A program made the translations under genes and the position numbers. Below, piece after piece: positions 41,163-48,905 of a stretch of DNA of 48,905 nt. This stretch comes from an uncultured Gammaproteobacteria bacterium (GTDB taxonomy: Bacteria > Pseudomonadota > Gammaproteobacteria > PS1 > Pseudothioglobaceae), in NCBI GenBank assembly GCA_902513495.1, contig CABXNH010000006.1, positions 1 to 48,905 on the forward strand, in the 5' to 3' direction. Each line of letters begins with the position of its first letter. Positions within the stretch are counted from its first letter, which is position 1. A model generated the notes under the pieces. It was not told the DNA's origin, did no database searches, and saw only the letters and a program-made list of their open reading frames with translations.

Positions 41163-42059
41163 TTACGATTTGGATTTAGAGATTAGGAAATCTCTGAGCA
41201 CTTTAACGTTCTCAGGGAGCAGTTCTTCCTTCTCACTCATGATATAAATAGCCGAAGGTGCTGGGATTGAGTTGTCTCCGAGAATGACTAACTCGCCGCT
41301 ATCAATCTTTGGCTTGCAGAGATGTTTCCAGCCTAGCGCAATGCCCATGCCATCAGAGGCTGCTTGAAGGCCAATCATATAGTTGTTGACATGAATTCCA
41401 GGGGATATTTTGCCTTTGTAGCCGAGAGCACTGAACCATGAAAACCAGTTCGACCAGTTCTTGTCTTTCGCTCTGAGGTGAATGAGTGGTGCTTGCGCCA
41501 AATCCTCTATCGACGGGTTTGGAAACTCCTTGGCATAACCAGGGCTACAAACTGGCACCAATTCATCCTGAAAGAGGGTGTGTTTTTGAGTGGATTCATT
41601 TTCAACAAAACCGTAACAGATTTTGAGGTCTACAGCTACGCCCTGAGAGTCAGGGTTATCTGTGACGTGTTGGTTGACAGGAATTTCTGGGTGCTGCTTC
41701 CAGAACTCAGCCAGTCTCGGTGGTAACCATAAAAAAGAGACCGCAGTGGTTGCGCTGATAATGACTTCTTTGTCGCTTGCAGAGCGTCTCAGATTGGCAA
41801 GGGTTGAGGATACTGCGGTGAAGCTGCTCTGAAGCACAGCGAATAAAGATTCACCGTGATCTGTTAAATTATTGCCGTGGTGTTTTCTGTCAAATAGGGA
41901 GAGGCCAAGCTCAGTTTCAAGAAACTTGATTTGGTGACTGACCGCGCCCGGGGTTACTCCCAGTTCTTCAGCTGCACCCTTGAAGCTTCGATGACGAGCA
42001 GCCGTCTCAAAGGTTGCGAGCGATGTAAGCGGCGGTAATTTATAGTATCTACGTGACAT
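41163..42059 (-). CDS. LysR-family regulator, GcvA-like
   Basis: 298 residues. The N-terminal winged HTH (about 8-67) reads LPPLTSLATFETAARHRSFK, then AAEELGVTPGAVSHQIKFLE, the usual GcvA/AmpR-type pattern. A LysR substrate-binding domain follows (about 95-295), with LPPRLAEFWKQHPEIPVNQHV and DLAQAPLIHLRAKDKNWSNW. It is divergent from the FAD oxidoreductase/sarcosine oxidase operon (349 bp apart) and upstream of the Rieske gene. It should regulate one or both in response to a methylated amine or glycine. The effector is unknown. Confidence 0.88.
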   Translation of the reverse strand: MSRRYYKLPPLTSLATFETAARHRSFKGAAEELGVTPGAVSHQIKFLETELGLSLFDRKHHGNNLTDHGESLFAVLQSSFTAVSSTLANLRRSASDKEVIISATTAVSFLWLPPRLAEFWKQHPEIPVNQHVTDNPDSQGVAVDLKICYGFVENESTQKHTLFQDELVPVCSPGYAKEFPNPSIEDLAQAPLIHLRAKDKNWSNWFSWFSALGYKGKISPGIHVNNYMIGLQAASDGMGIALGWKHLCKPKIDSGELVILGDNSIPAPSAIYIMSEKEELLPENVKVLRDFLISKSKS

Positions 42060-42408
42060 TATTTATCCCTAAATGTTGAATACAAGTATACTTAGTTTTT
42101 GAAGATTTGTGTTTAAATTGAGCTCTTAAGCACATATAAACAACCAACAATAATTAAAAGTAATAGTTGTCTAAGGCCACGTAATAGCTTAATTTAGTCG
42201 CTTTTCGTTAATGAAAACAAAAAACAGATCCCCTTTCCATGTATGTGGGAAAGTATATTATTTTTTTATAGAAGGTCTTAGAATTATTTTCACTTCGATT
42301 TGAATTTTTTAACCGTTAACGCCTTTTAATTTATTGATAATAATGCTAACTAAAAAAAAGTTATTTTATTAACCCTTTAATCTACTAAATTATCTTAAGG
42401 AGACAAAT
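42060..42408. other. Divergent regulatory region between lysR and the amine-oxidoreductase operon
   Basis: 349 bp, AT-rich. A hairpin CTTTCC (42233-42238) with GGAAAG (42248-42253), followed by a T-run (about 42260-42267), resembles a terminator pointing right. If the operon promoter lies to its left, it could be an attenuator. LysR T-N11-A type sites are too common in this AT-rich DNA to single out. The ribosome site TTAAGGAG precedes the ATG at 42409. Confidence 0.45.
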
Positions 42409-43749
42409 ATGTCATTACCGAGTCAAGTTAAATACGTTATTGTTGGTGCTGGAATTCATGGCTTGTCAACTGCATGGCGTCTGGCTGAGCGTTTAACTGA
42501 ATCAGGAGAGTCTGTCGAAGGGCAGGTCGTTATCCTAGAAAAATCTGGAATTTCTGCTGGTGCTACCGGTATTGCATGTGGCGTTGTTCGTAACAACTAT
42601 TTTCAACCTGCTATGCGTAAATTAATGGCTCACTCAGTCAGTATTTGGGAAAGTGATCCAGAGGCATTCAGTTATCACCCAGTCGGGTATATGCAAATAT
42701 CTCCTGAGAGTATGAGGGAAGATGTCAAACAAATTCATGCCGAGCAACAAGAGATTGGCTACGAGAGTGTCTTTATTGAAGGGGAGGATGAGTCTCGTGA
42801 GTACATGCTGAATCTTTTTGATGATTGGCAAGCTGAAGGCATTACTTCTGTCCTTCATGAGAAGAAGGGTGGTTACGCTAACAATACCAAAGCGATGTAT
42901 GGTCTGACTAAGAAGGTTGAAGATCTTGGCGTTAGAATTATTACTGGCGTTGAAGTCACAGGGTTTGAGACAGATGATAACAATACAGTGACAGCGGTTG
43001 AAACGAACCAAGGTTCTGTCGCTTGTGAAAAGGTAGTGATTGGTGCTGGTCCATGGGTTAGAGATTTCTGGAGTATGCTTAACCTGCCATCGCAAATTGA
43101 AGTTAAAGATTTAGAGGGTAATGTTCATAACGACGTTGATATGTGGCGTTTTTGGCAGCTTGAAGAGGGTGTACTGAGGGTCGACCCTGAGATACTCAAA
43201 ACGAATGCTGGCGATATGCCGCCGGTTCTTCATGTCGATACAGACGCCCCTTTATATTCAACTGTTGATGGATCTTTAATTACCGATCAAATGTGGGGAA
43301 TTTACTACAAGCCTGACTGGCATTTCGGTGGTATCCAGGGCGGCGCTTCTCCTTACGAAATCAAAAAGCCAGCGGAAGAAGTCGCGATTGACCCTTATGG
43401 CCCCTCTAGCCCTGAGTTTGTTTCGGGTCCTGAGTTTGCGCACATGTGGGTATCTGCCCTAGCGCATTGCCACAAAAGGTTTGAAGGCACGATGCCAAAG
43501 TACCACAAAGAGCCGTCCGGCGGTGTGGGCTGCTTCACTGCAGATAGTTTCCCAGTCATCGATACCTTCAATAATAATGTCACCATTATTGCGGACAGTA
43601 ACCACGGTTACAAAATGTTAGGTGTCGGGTGCTTAGTGGCTGAAGAGGTTTTAGGTGAAAAACAAGACCTTCTAGAGCCGTTTAGATTTAGCCGCTTTAA
43701 AGAAGGTAAATTACACCCTGTATCGAATAGTCCTTACCCTTGGAGTTAA
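42409..43749 (+). CDS. FAD-dependent amine oxidoreductase (DAO family), substrate unknown
   Basis: 446 residues. N-terminal Rossmann motif VIVGAGIHGLSTAWRLAE (about 11-28) with the second FAD segment ISAGATGIACGVVRNNYFQP (about 49-68), and C-terminal FAD contacts in TIIADSNHGYKMLGVGCLVAE. The arrangement is that of the sarcosine/dimethylglycine oxidase family, without any fused GcvT domain. It begins a five-gene operon and stops 3 bp before the beta-like subunit gene of the four-subunit enzyme. It may oxidise a methylated amine one step earlier, such as dimethylglycine, or dimethylamine, for which the window has no other enzyme. The substrate cannot be read from sequence. Confidence 0.75.
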   Translation: MSLPSQVKYVIVGAGIHGLSTAWRLAERLTESGESVEGQVVILEKSGISAGATGIACGVVRNNYFQPAMRKLMAHSVSIWESDPEAFSYHPVGYMQISPESMREDVKQIHAEQQEIGYESVFIEGEDESREYMLNLFDDWQAEGITSVLHEKKGGYANNTKAMYGLTKKVEDLGVRIITGVEVTGFETDDNNTVTAVETNQGSVACEKVVIGAGPWVRDFWSMLNLPSQIEVKDLEGNVHNDVDMWRFWQLEEGVLRVDPEILKTNAGDMPPVLHVDTDAPLYSTVDGSLITDQMWGIYYKPDWHFGGIQGGASPYEIKKPAEEVAIDPYGPSSPEFVSGPEFAHMWVSALAHCHKRFEGTMPKYHKEPSGGVGCFTADSFPVIDTFNNNVTIIADSNHGYKMLGVGCLVAEEVLGEKQDLLEPFRFSRFKEGKLHPVSNSPYPWS

Positions 43750-43752
43750 ACT

Positions 43753-45015
43753 GTGAGCAAGACAAAATATTCTGCCTTTAAAGTATTAAAAGAAGCATTA
43801 ACTGGCCACAAAGGCTGGGAGCCGACTTGGCGTGATGCTGAGCCAAAGGCTGACGGCTACGATGTGGTCATTGTTGGCGGTGGCGGTCACGGTTTGGCGA
43901 CTGCATACTACCTTGCAAAGAACCACGGAATAACGAACATTGCGGTCCTTGAAAAGGGCTGGATTGGTAGCGGTAATGTGGGTAGAAATACAACCATTAT
44001 TCGTTCAAACTATTTGCTTCCAGGTAACGAGCCCTTCTATGAATTGTCTATGCAGCTCTGGGAAAACCTAGAGCAAGACTTAAACTACAACGCGATGGTC
44101 TCTCAGCGCGGCATTATGAACCTCATTCACTCGGATGCTCAGAGAGACGCTTTCATTAGACGAGGCAACGCCATGCTTTTTGCGGATGCCGGCTGTGAAT
44201 TTATCGAAGCGAAAGAGGTTAAAGAAAGATACCCATTCCTAGATATGGATAACCCAAGATTCCCAATCAAAGCGGCACTGGCTCAGCCTCGCGGGGGTAC
44301 GGTCAGGCACGACGCTGTTGCCTGGGGTTACGCCAGAGGGGCTAGCGACCTTGGCGTTGATATTATTCAGAACTGTGAGGTCACAGGCTTTAATATTGAG
44401 AATGGAAAATGTCTCGGTGTTAAGACCAACAAAGGTGACATTAAAGCGGGCAGAGTGGGCGTTTGTGTTGCGGGCTCTTCTGGACGCGTTATGGCGAAAG
44501 CTGGCATTAAACTGCCAATTGAAAGTCATGTTCTTCAGGCATTTGTAACGGAAGGCTTGAAGCCGGTTATGGATAACGTGATTACCTTTGGTGCTGGTCA
44601 TTTTTATTGCTCTCAGTCTGACAAAGGCGGCCTTGTATTCGGCGGCGATATTGACGGCTACAACACCTATGCGCAGAGAGGAAATCTACCTGTTGTTGAG
44701 GATGTCTGCTCTGGCGGTATGGCGATTATGCCTTCGATTGGTCGTGCTCGTTTACTCAGAATGTGGGGCGGTATCATGGATATGTCGATGGACGGATCTC
44801 CATTCATTGACAACACAGAGGTTGAGGAGTTGTTCTTTAATGGTGGCTGGTGTTATGGAGGCTTTAAAGCGACTCCTGCGAGCGGCTACTGTTACGCGCA
44901 CTTACTTGCAACAAGTCATTCACATGAGGTTGCATCAGCCTACAAGCTTGATCGATTTAGGCGCGGCGCTATTATTGATGAAAAGGGCGTTGGCGCTCAA
45001 CCAAACTTACACTAA
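43753..45015 (+). CDS. mgdA: Sarcosine oxidase / N-methylglutamate dehydrogenase, beta-like subunit
   Basis: 420 residues, SoxB family. FAD-binding VVIVGGGGHGLATAYYLAK (about 38-56) and ISSGNVGRNTTIIRSNY-type second motif (here IGSGNVGRNTTIIRSNY, about 71-87). The histidine that carries covalent FMN in four-subunit sarcosine oxidases is conserved in RHDAVAWGYARG (His186). The start is GTG at 43753. The enzyme demethylates sarcosine or N-methylglutamate and hands the methyl as methylene to folate. With gmaS-mgsABC in the same window I favour N-methylglutamate dehydrogenase (MgdA), yet sarcosine oxidase (SoxB) is possible. The gene order beta, delta, alpha, gamma is the standard one. Confidence 0.75.
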   Translation: MSKTKYSAFKVLKEALTGHKGWEPTWRDAEPKADGYDVVIVGGGGHGLATAYYLAKNHGITNIAVLEKGWIGSGNVGRNTTIIRSNYLLPGNEPFYELSMQLWENLEQDLNYNAMVSQRGIMNLIHSDAQRDAFIRRGNAMLFADAGCEFIEAKEVKERYPFLDMDNPRFPIKAALAQPRGGTVRHDAVAWGYARGASDLGVDIIQNCEVTGFNIENGKCLGVKTNKGDIKAGRVGVCVAGSSGRVMAKAGIKLPIESHVLQAFVTEGLKPVMDNVITFGAGHFYCSQSDKGGLVFGGDIDGYNTYAQRGNLPVVEDVCSGGMAIMPSIGRARLLRMWGGIMDMSMDGSPFIDNTEVEELFFNGGWCYGGFKATPASGYCYAHLLATSHSHEVASAYKLDRFRRGAIIDEKGVGAQPNLH

Positions 45016-45027
45016 GGAGGACGTAAC

Positions 45028-45318
45028 ATGATCATTAATCATCCACTACTAGGTCCTCGAGATTCAGAAGAATTTGTTTACCTGGGTTCGACTGACCTGA
45101 TCAACAGGCCCACGAATTGGGAAGAGGAGGCCTCAGCTGAGGACTTCTATCAGTATCAATACATCAGAGAAAATATCGCCGGTGACCACCAAGAGCTTTG
45201 GTATCACGAGCAGGGTGACCAGTCTTGGCTGGTTGTAACCAGAAACACTTTAACACATGAGATAAAAAAGGTTGAGCTTGCTCAAGATGTCTCAAGAGCA
45301 ATGGGTCGTGGAAAATGA
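45028..45318 (+). CDS. mgdB: Sarcosine oxidase / N-methylglutamate dehydrogenase, delta-like subunit lacking zinc cysteines
   Basis: 96 residues, SoxD family by its core GPRDSEEFVYLGS (about 9-21) and the middle YQYIRENIAGDHQELWYHEQGDQSWLVVTRNT, split here as QYIRENIAGDHQELWYHEQ and GDQSWLVVTRNT. In the classical subunit the N-terminus reads Cys-Pro-x-Cys-Gly-x-Arg and binds zinc with a second Cys/His near HAxGC. Here the same place is HPLLGPR, there are no cysteines at all, and GCGRW is replaced by GDQSW. So the zinc site is lost while the fold appears kept. AAGGAGG (45015-45021) is the ribosome site. It overlaps the alpha subunit start by 4 bp (ATGA). Confidence 0.8.
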   Translation: MIINHPLLGPRDSEEFVYLGSTDLINRPTNWEEEASAEDFYQYQYIRENIAGDHQELWYHEQGDQSWLVVTRNTLTHEIKKVELAQDVSRAMGRGK

Positions 45319-48278
45319 GTCAAACACATAGAAAAGAGGGCGGTCTAATAGACCAAGATAAAACACTTACCTTTACTTTTAATGGTCAAATATTAAGAGG
45401 CTACGAGGGAGATACATTAGCATCGGCACTACTTGCCAACAACAAGCGCTTGGTTGGAAGATCCTTTAAGTATCACCGTCCACGCGGAATCGTGACGGTA
45501 GGCTCTGAAGAGCCGAACGCCATTATGGAGATTGGAAGTGGCGCTCACAAGGAGCCCAATACCCGGGCAACGGTGACTCAGCTTTACAATGGTTTAGAGG
45601 CGAACAGTCAAAACCATAGAGGACCCCTCGGTTTCGATTTAATGGCGATTACAGATTTCTTCTCGCCGATGCTAAGTGCGGGCTTCTACTACAAAACATT
45701 TATGTGGCCGAAGGCTTTTTGGGAAAAGATCTATGAGCCAGCCATTCGTAACTCAGCTGGACTCGGTATACTCTCAAAAGAGCCAGACCCGGACACCTAT
45801 GACAAAGGGTTTCGTTACTGTGACATTTTAATTATTGGGACCGGCGCTAGTGGTTTATCAGCAGCACTAACGGCTGCAAGCTCTGGCGCAAAAGTGATAC
45901 TGGCTGATGAGGACTTCCTGATGGGGGGTCGTTTAAATTCAGGAACCGCTAAGGTTAATGACATCAAAGGTAGTGAGTGGGCCAAGAGCGCGGTTGAAAA
46001 GCTGAGCGCGATGGACAACGTTACCTTGATGTCGGATACCACCATTTTTGGTGTCTATGATCACGGCATCTATGGCGCTCTTGAGAACAGGTCGTCAGAG
46101 TCTAGAGCGGACAGTAAAAAACCGAGACAGGTCAACTGGCGAATTTATGCAAAAAGATCAATTCTTTGTGCGGGCGCCATTGAGCGCTCCATCGCCTTTG
46201 GAAACAATGACCGCCCAGGCATAATGTTGGCCGGCGCTGTGAGAGCTTATATCAACCGATTTGCAGTGGCTACTGGCAACAAGGTCTCTGTCTACACAAA
46301 CAATGATGACGGCTGGCAAACGGCCAAAGACTTAAGATCAAAGGGCGTAAAGGTTGTTGCGGTGATTGATTCGCGCTCTATTAGTCCAGTCATGGGAATT
46401 CAGGGCGCAGAAATTTTTATGGGTACCGATGTTGTTGATACTAAAGGTCGAAGGGCGCTTAAATCGATTAAGCTCTCTAACGGTAAAAGTATCGATACCG
46501 ATTCACTGGCTGTTTCGGGTGGTTGGAATCCAAACCTACATTTAACCTGTCATCACAGAGGCATACCGAAGTGGAATGAAGAGATTGCCTCGTTTATTCC
46601 AGATGAGTCGACGCCTCCTGGGATGAGCGTTGCAGGTAGAGCAAAAGGAACCATGGCTCTCTCTGACGCGATGAAAGAGGGACACGACTTAGGTGCGAGC
46701 GTTGCCTCAGATCTCGGCTATGAGGCCGCTGATCTTAAGGCTGCATCGACGCCATCGGTTGCCTACCATGTGGTCGCTAACTGGGGCGTTCCAAGCGGTA
46801 AAAATCGCGCTTGGGTTGATTTCCAGAATGACGTCACCGCGAAAGATGTTCGCCTAGCGAACCAGGAAGGATTTAAATCTGTTGAGCACGTCAAGCGTTA
46901 CACCACGCTCGGTATGGCAACAGATCAAGGCAAGACGGCTAACGTTTTAGGTATCGGCATTATGGCTGAAAACATGGGTCAGACTATGGAAGAGACTGGA
47001 ACAACGATTTTCAGACCGCCATACTCTCCGGTTGCAGTCGGCGCCTTCGCTGGAAGAAGAAGAGGGATGGAGTTCTACCCAACACGCTACACGCCGAGCC
47101 ACAAGTGGTCAGAAGAGCAGGGCGCTGTGTTTGTTGAGGTTGGGATGTGGTACCGCTCGCAGTGGTTCCCTCAGCCAGGAGAGACGCACTGGCGTCAGTC
47201 CGTTGACCGTGAGGTTTTGAAGACGCGTGCTTCTGTCGGCATCTGCGATGTAACGACCCTTGGAAAAATTGATATTAAGGGCTCTGACGTCTCTGAATTC
47301 TTAAACAAGGTTTACGTCAACGCTTTTGCTAAGCTGCCTGTCGGAAAGACGAGGTATGGTCTCATGCTCAGAGAAGACGGTATGGCGATGGATGATGGTA
47401 CAACGGCGAGACTCGCTGAAGACCACTTTGTGATGACGACAACGACTGCGAATGCGGTCAGCGTTTATCGTCACCTTCAGTTCTGTCACCAGGTGCTTTG
47501 GCCTGATCTCGATGTTCACATGATTTCAGTGACCGAGCAGTACGCACAGTACGCTGTCGCAGGACCTAACTCTCGCAACTTATTACAAAAGATTGTGGAC
47601 CCAGAGCACGACATTTCGAATGAAGCGTTCCCGTTCATGGGGGCAGGCGCAATCACTGTTTGTGGCGGCATCCCTGCAAGACTCTTTAGGATCTCGTTCT
47701 CGGGTGAACTGGCTTATGAAATTGCGGTGCCAACGCGCTACGGAGACGCTCTCATGAGAGCGATGATGGAGGCAGGCGAAGAGTTTGATGTTGTTCCATA
47801 CGGCACTGAGGCGCTTGGCGTTATGAGAATTGAAAAGGGGCACGCAGCGGGACCAGAATTAAATGGTCAAACGAGTGCACATGACTTGGGAATGGGCGGC
47901 ATGGTCTCTGGCAAAAAAGACTTTATCGGTTACAAACTAGGTCAAAGAGAAGAGTTACTTAGAAATGATCGTATGCAGATGGTTGGTTTTAAGCCGGTAA
48001 ATAAAGATGACCTGGTTGAGAAGGGTCACTCTATGGCTGGCTCGCATTTGCTGGGTCTTAGAGAAGAGGCGACCACGCACAATGATCAGGGCTGGATTTC
48101 TTCATCGATCTATTCACCAATGCTAGGTTGCTACATTGGTCTTGGTTTTATTAAAGATGGTCTAAACAGAAAGGGTGAGTTTGTTCGCGCCGTTGATTTA
48201 GTTAGAAATAGTGACATAGAGGTTGAGATTTGTAGTCCACACTTCTATGATCCTGAAGGAGGGCGTTTACGTGTCTGA
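45315..48278 (+). CDS. mgdC: Sarcosine oxidase / N-methylglutamate dehydrogenase, alpha-like subunit
   Basis: 987 residues, SoxA family. In order: an N-terminal 2Fe-2S-like fold without cluster cysteines (about 15-100, LTFTFNGQILRGYEGDTLASALLANN); a pyridine-nucleotide-disulfide-type flavin domain (about 170-460, starting ILIIGTGASGLSAALTAASSGAKV) that binds NAD and FAD; a short SoxA_A3-like region near 510-590; and a GcvT folate-binding domain (about 600-985, with TGTTIFRPPYSPVAVGAFAGRR ahead of it and LFRISFSGELAYEIAVP near 795). The folate domain accepts the one-carbon unit to form methylene-THF, which fits folD upstream. It ends by overlapping the gamma-subunit start by 8 bp. Confidence 0.82.
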   Translation: MSQTHRKEGGLIDQDKTLTFTFNGQILRGYEGDTLASALLANNKRLVGRSFKYHRPRGIVTVGSEEPNAIMEIGSGAHKEPNTRATVTQLYNGLEANSQNHRGPLGFDLMAITDFFSPMLSAGFYYKTFMWPKAFWEKIYEPAIRNSAGLGILSKEPDPDTYDKGFRYCDILIIGTGASGLSAALTAASSGAKVILADEDFLMGGRLNSGTAKVNDIKGSEWAKSAVEKLSAMDNVTLMSDTTIFGVYDHGIYGALENRSSESRADSKKPRQVNWRIYAKRSILCAGAIERSIAFGNNDRPGIMLAGAVRAYINRFAVATGNKVSVYTNNDDGWQTAKDLRSKGVKVVAVIDSRSISPVMGIQGAEIFMGTDVVDTKGRRALKSIKLSNGKSIDTDSLAVSGGWNPNLHLTCHHRGIPKWNEEIASFIPDESTPPGMSVAGRAKGTMALSDAMKEGHDLGASVASDLGYEAADLKAASTPSVAYHVVANWGVPSGKNRAWVDFQNDVTAKDVRLANQEGFKSVEHVKRYTTLGMATDQGKTANVLGIGIMAENMGQTMEETGTTIFRPPYSPVAVGAFAGRRRGMEFYPTRYTPSHKWSEEQGAVFVEVGMWYRSQWFPQPGETHWRQSVDREVLKTRASVGICDVTTLGKIDIKGSDVSEFLNKVYVNAFAKLPVGKTRYGLMLREDGMAMDDGTTARLAEDHFVMTTTTANAVSVYRHLQFCHQVLWPDLDVHMISVTEQYAQYAVAGPNSRNLLQKIVDPEHDISNEAFPFMGAGAITVCGGIPARLFRISFSGELAYEIAVPTRYGDALMRAMMEAGEEFDVVPYGTEALGVMRIEKGHAAGPELNGQTSAHDLGMGGMVSGKKDFIGYKLGQREELLRNDRMQMVGFKPVNKDDLVEKGHSMAGSHLLGLREEATTHNDQGWISSSIYSPMLGCYIGLGFIKDGLNRKGEFVRAVDLVRNSDIEVEICSPHFYDPEGGRLRV

Positions 48279-48840
48279 TTACGAATTATTAGCAGAGTCA
48301 CCACTAGGTGGCGTAGAAATCGAAATGGATGGCTTCAACATCACTGAGATTACCGACAAGTCTCTCGTGATGGTTGCCCTTCCTAGAGAGAAGTTTAGCG
48401 AAGTTGAATCATCAATCGATAACTCTTGCGGTCTCAAGCTTCCAGAAATGGAGAGTTCTACTCAGTCAAAGGATTCTTCGATTACGCTTTGGCGTTTGCA
48501 AAAGAACCAAGTTTTAGCTTACTTTACCTATGAGGGTAATGACGCAGAATCGCACCTATCAGGCCGCTTATCTGCGCCAGCCTATTACACCGATCAGTCC
48601 GATACTTGGGCGATGATCAGGGTCAGCGGCGTTAGAAGTAGAGATGTCCTTGAGAGAATCTGTCCGATTGATTTAAGTCCAGAGGTGTTTCCTGTGGGCG
48701 GCGTATCGAGGACAATCATGGAGCACATCGGAACCATCATCTTTAGAGATGCAGATGACTCTTATGTTCTCTTAACGATGCGCTCATTTGGCCGCTCTAT
48801 GCTACACGCTATAGAAGTATCAGCAGAGAATGTTCTTTAA
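48271..48840 (+). CDS. mgdD: Sarcosine oxidase / N-methylglutamate dehydrogenase, gamma-like subunit
   Basis: 189 residues from the GTG at 48271. This start is supported by AAGGAGGG (48256-48263) at 7 nt and by an 8-bp overlap with the preceding gene. A longer frame from 48223 would overlap more and has no such site. The protein is the small GcvT-like SoxG subunit: it keeps the DTWAMIRVSGVRSRDVLERICPID and FPVGGVSRTIMEHIGTIIF blocks (each given in parts: VSGVRSRDVLERICPID; VGGVSRTIMEHIGTI), ending SFGRSMLHAIEVSAE. It stabilises the folate side of the tetramer. The operon appears to end here. Confidence 0.82.
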   Translation: MSDYELLAESPLGGVEIEMDGFNITEITDKSLVMVALPREKFSEVESSIDNSCGLKLPEMESSTQSKDSSITLWRLQKNQVLAYFTYEGNDAESHLSGRLSAPAYYTDQSDTWAMIRVSGVRSRDVLERICPIDLSPEVFPVGGVSRTIMEHIGTIIFRDADDSYVLLTMRSFGRSMLHAIEVSAENVL

Positions 48841-48851
48841 TTAAAAACCTG

Positions 48852-48903
48852 TAAATCCTCTTTATTCATTAATAGAATATAACTAGAATTGCTAGAGGAT
48901 TTA
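48852..48903 (+). terminator. Long inverted repeat after the last operon
   Basis: TAAATCCTCT (48852-48861) and AGAGGATTTA (48894-48903) are perfect 10-bp inverted arms around a 32-nt A/T-rich loop, starting 12 bp after the stop. It may be a terminator stem or an operator for a gene beyond the window edge. The window ends two bases later, so it cannot be resolved. Confidence 0.4.
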
Positions 48904-48905
48904 CT

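Overview
The window looks like chromosome of a low-GC marine gammaproteobacterium. SucAB, AmtB and type I secretion genes fit that group. A cluster for methylated-amine use, of the kind seen in SAR11, roseobacters and the Thioglobus/SUP05 group, dominates the right half. My best guess is a Thioglobus-like (Arctic96BD-19/SUP05) organism, but this is inference from gene content; no rRNA or phylogenetic marker was compared.

Layout. 1-5.2 kb is accessory DNA: a frameshifted remnant of a secreted repeat protein, a truncated tyrosine integrase, an intact tRNA-Pro(GGG), and a small arsP-arsR-XRE block bracketed by the tRNA 3' end and an imperfect 37-bp copy of it. A MATE exporter follows, flanked by 54-bp direct repeats made of the 3' end of the adhesin gene. 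5.2-13.9 kb (minus strand) is a complete type I secretion cassette: ABC transporter, HlyD-type fusion protein with two in-frame tandem duplications, TolC-like outer-membrane protein, and an 1131-residue repeat-rich presumed substrate. 14-18.3 kb holds housekeeping and miscellaneous genes: pirin, a class I glutamine amidotransferase, a CWC-DUF5522 protein, a PLP decarboxylase and peptide deformylase. 18.5-24 kb has amtB with a previously untracked 58-residue membrane protein, a strong terminator, and convergent sucAB.

From 24.4 kb to the right edge nearly every gene fits methylated one-carbon nitrogen compounds. These are betaine-homocysteine methyltransferase; an XRE-cupin regulator; gmaS behind a structured leader; mgsABC plus an unknown 128-residue protein; a DUF1989-GcvT fusion matching TMAO demethylase (Tdm); a TmoXVW/ProXVW-type importer with a fused double permease; folD; a Rieske oxygenase; a GcvA-like LysR regulator; and an operon of a FAD amine oxidoreductase with a four-subunit sarcosine oxidase/N-methylglutamate dehydrogenase.

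Working model: TMAO (or betaine) is imported and Tdm converts TMAO to dimethylamine plus formaldehyde. Methylamine is glutamylated by GmaS, turned into N-methylglutamate by MgsABC and oxidised by the four-subunit enzyme, with the C1 unit passing to tetrahydrofolate and FolD. AmtB may admit ammonium and methylammonium. TMA monooxygenase (Tmm) and dimethylamine monooxygenase (DmmDABC) are not in this window, so the dimethylamine-to-methylamine step is unassigned here.
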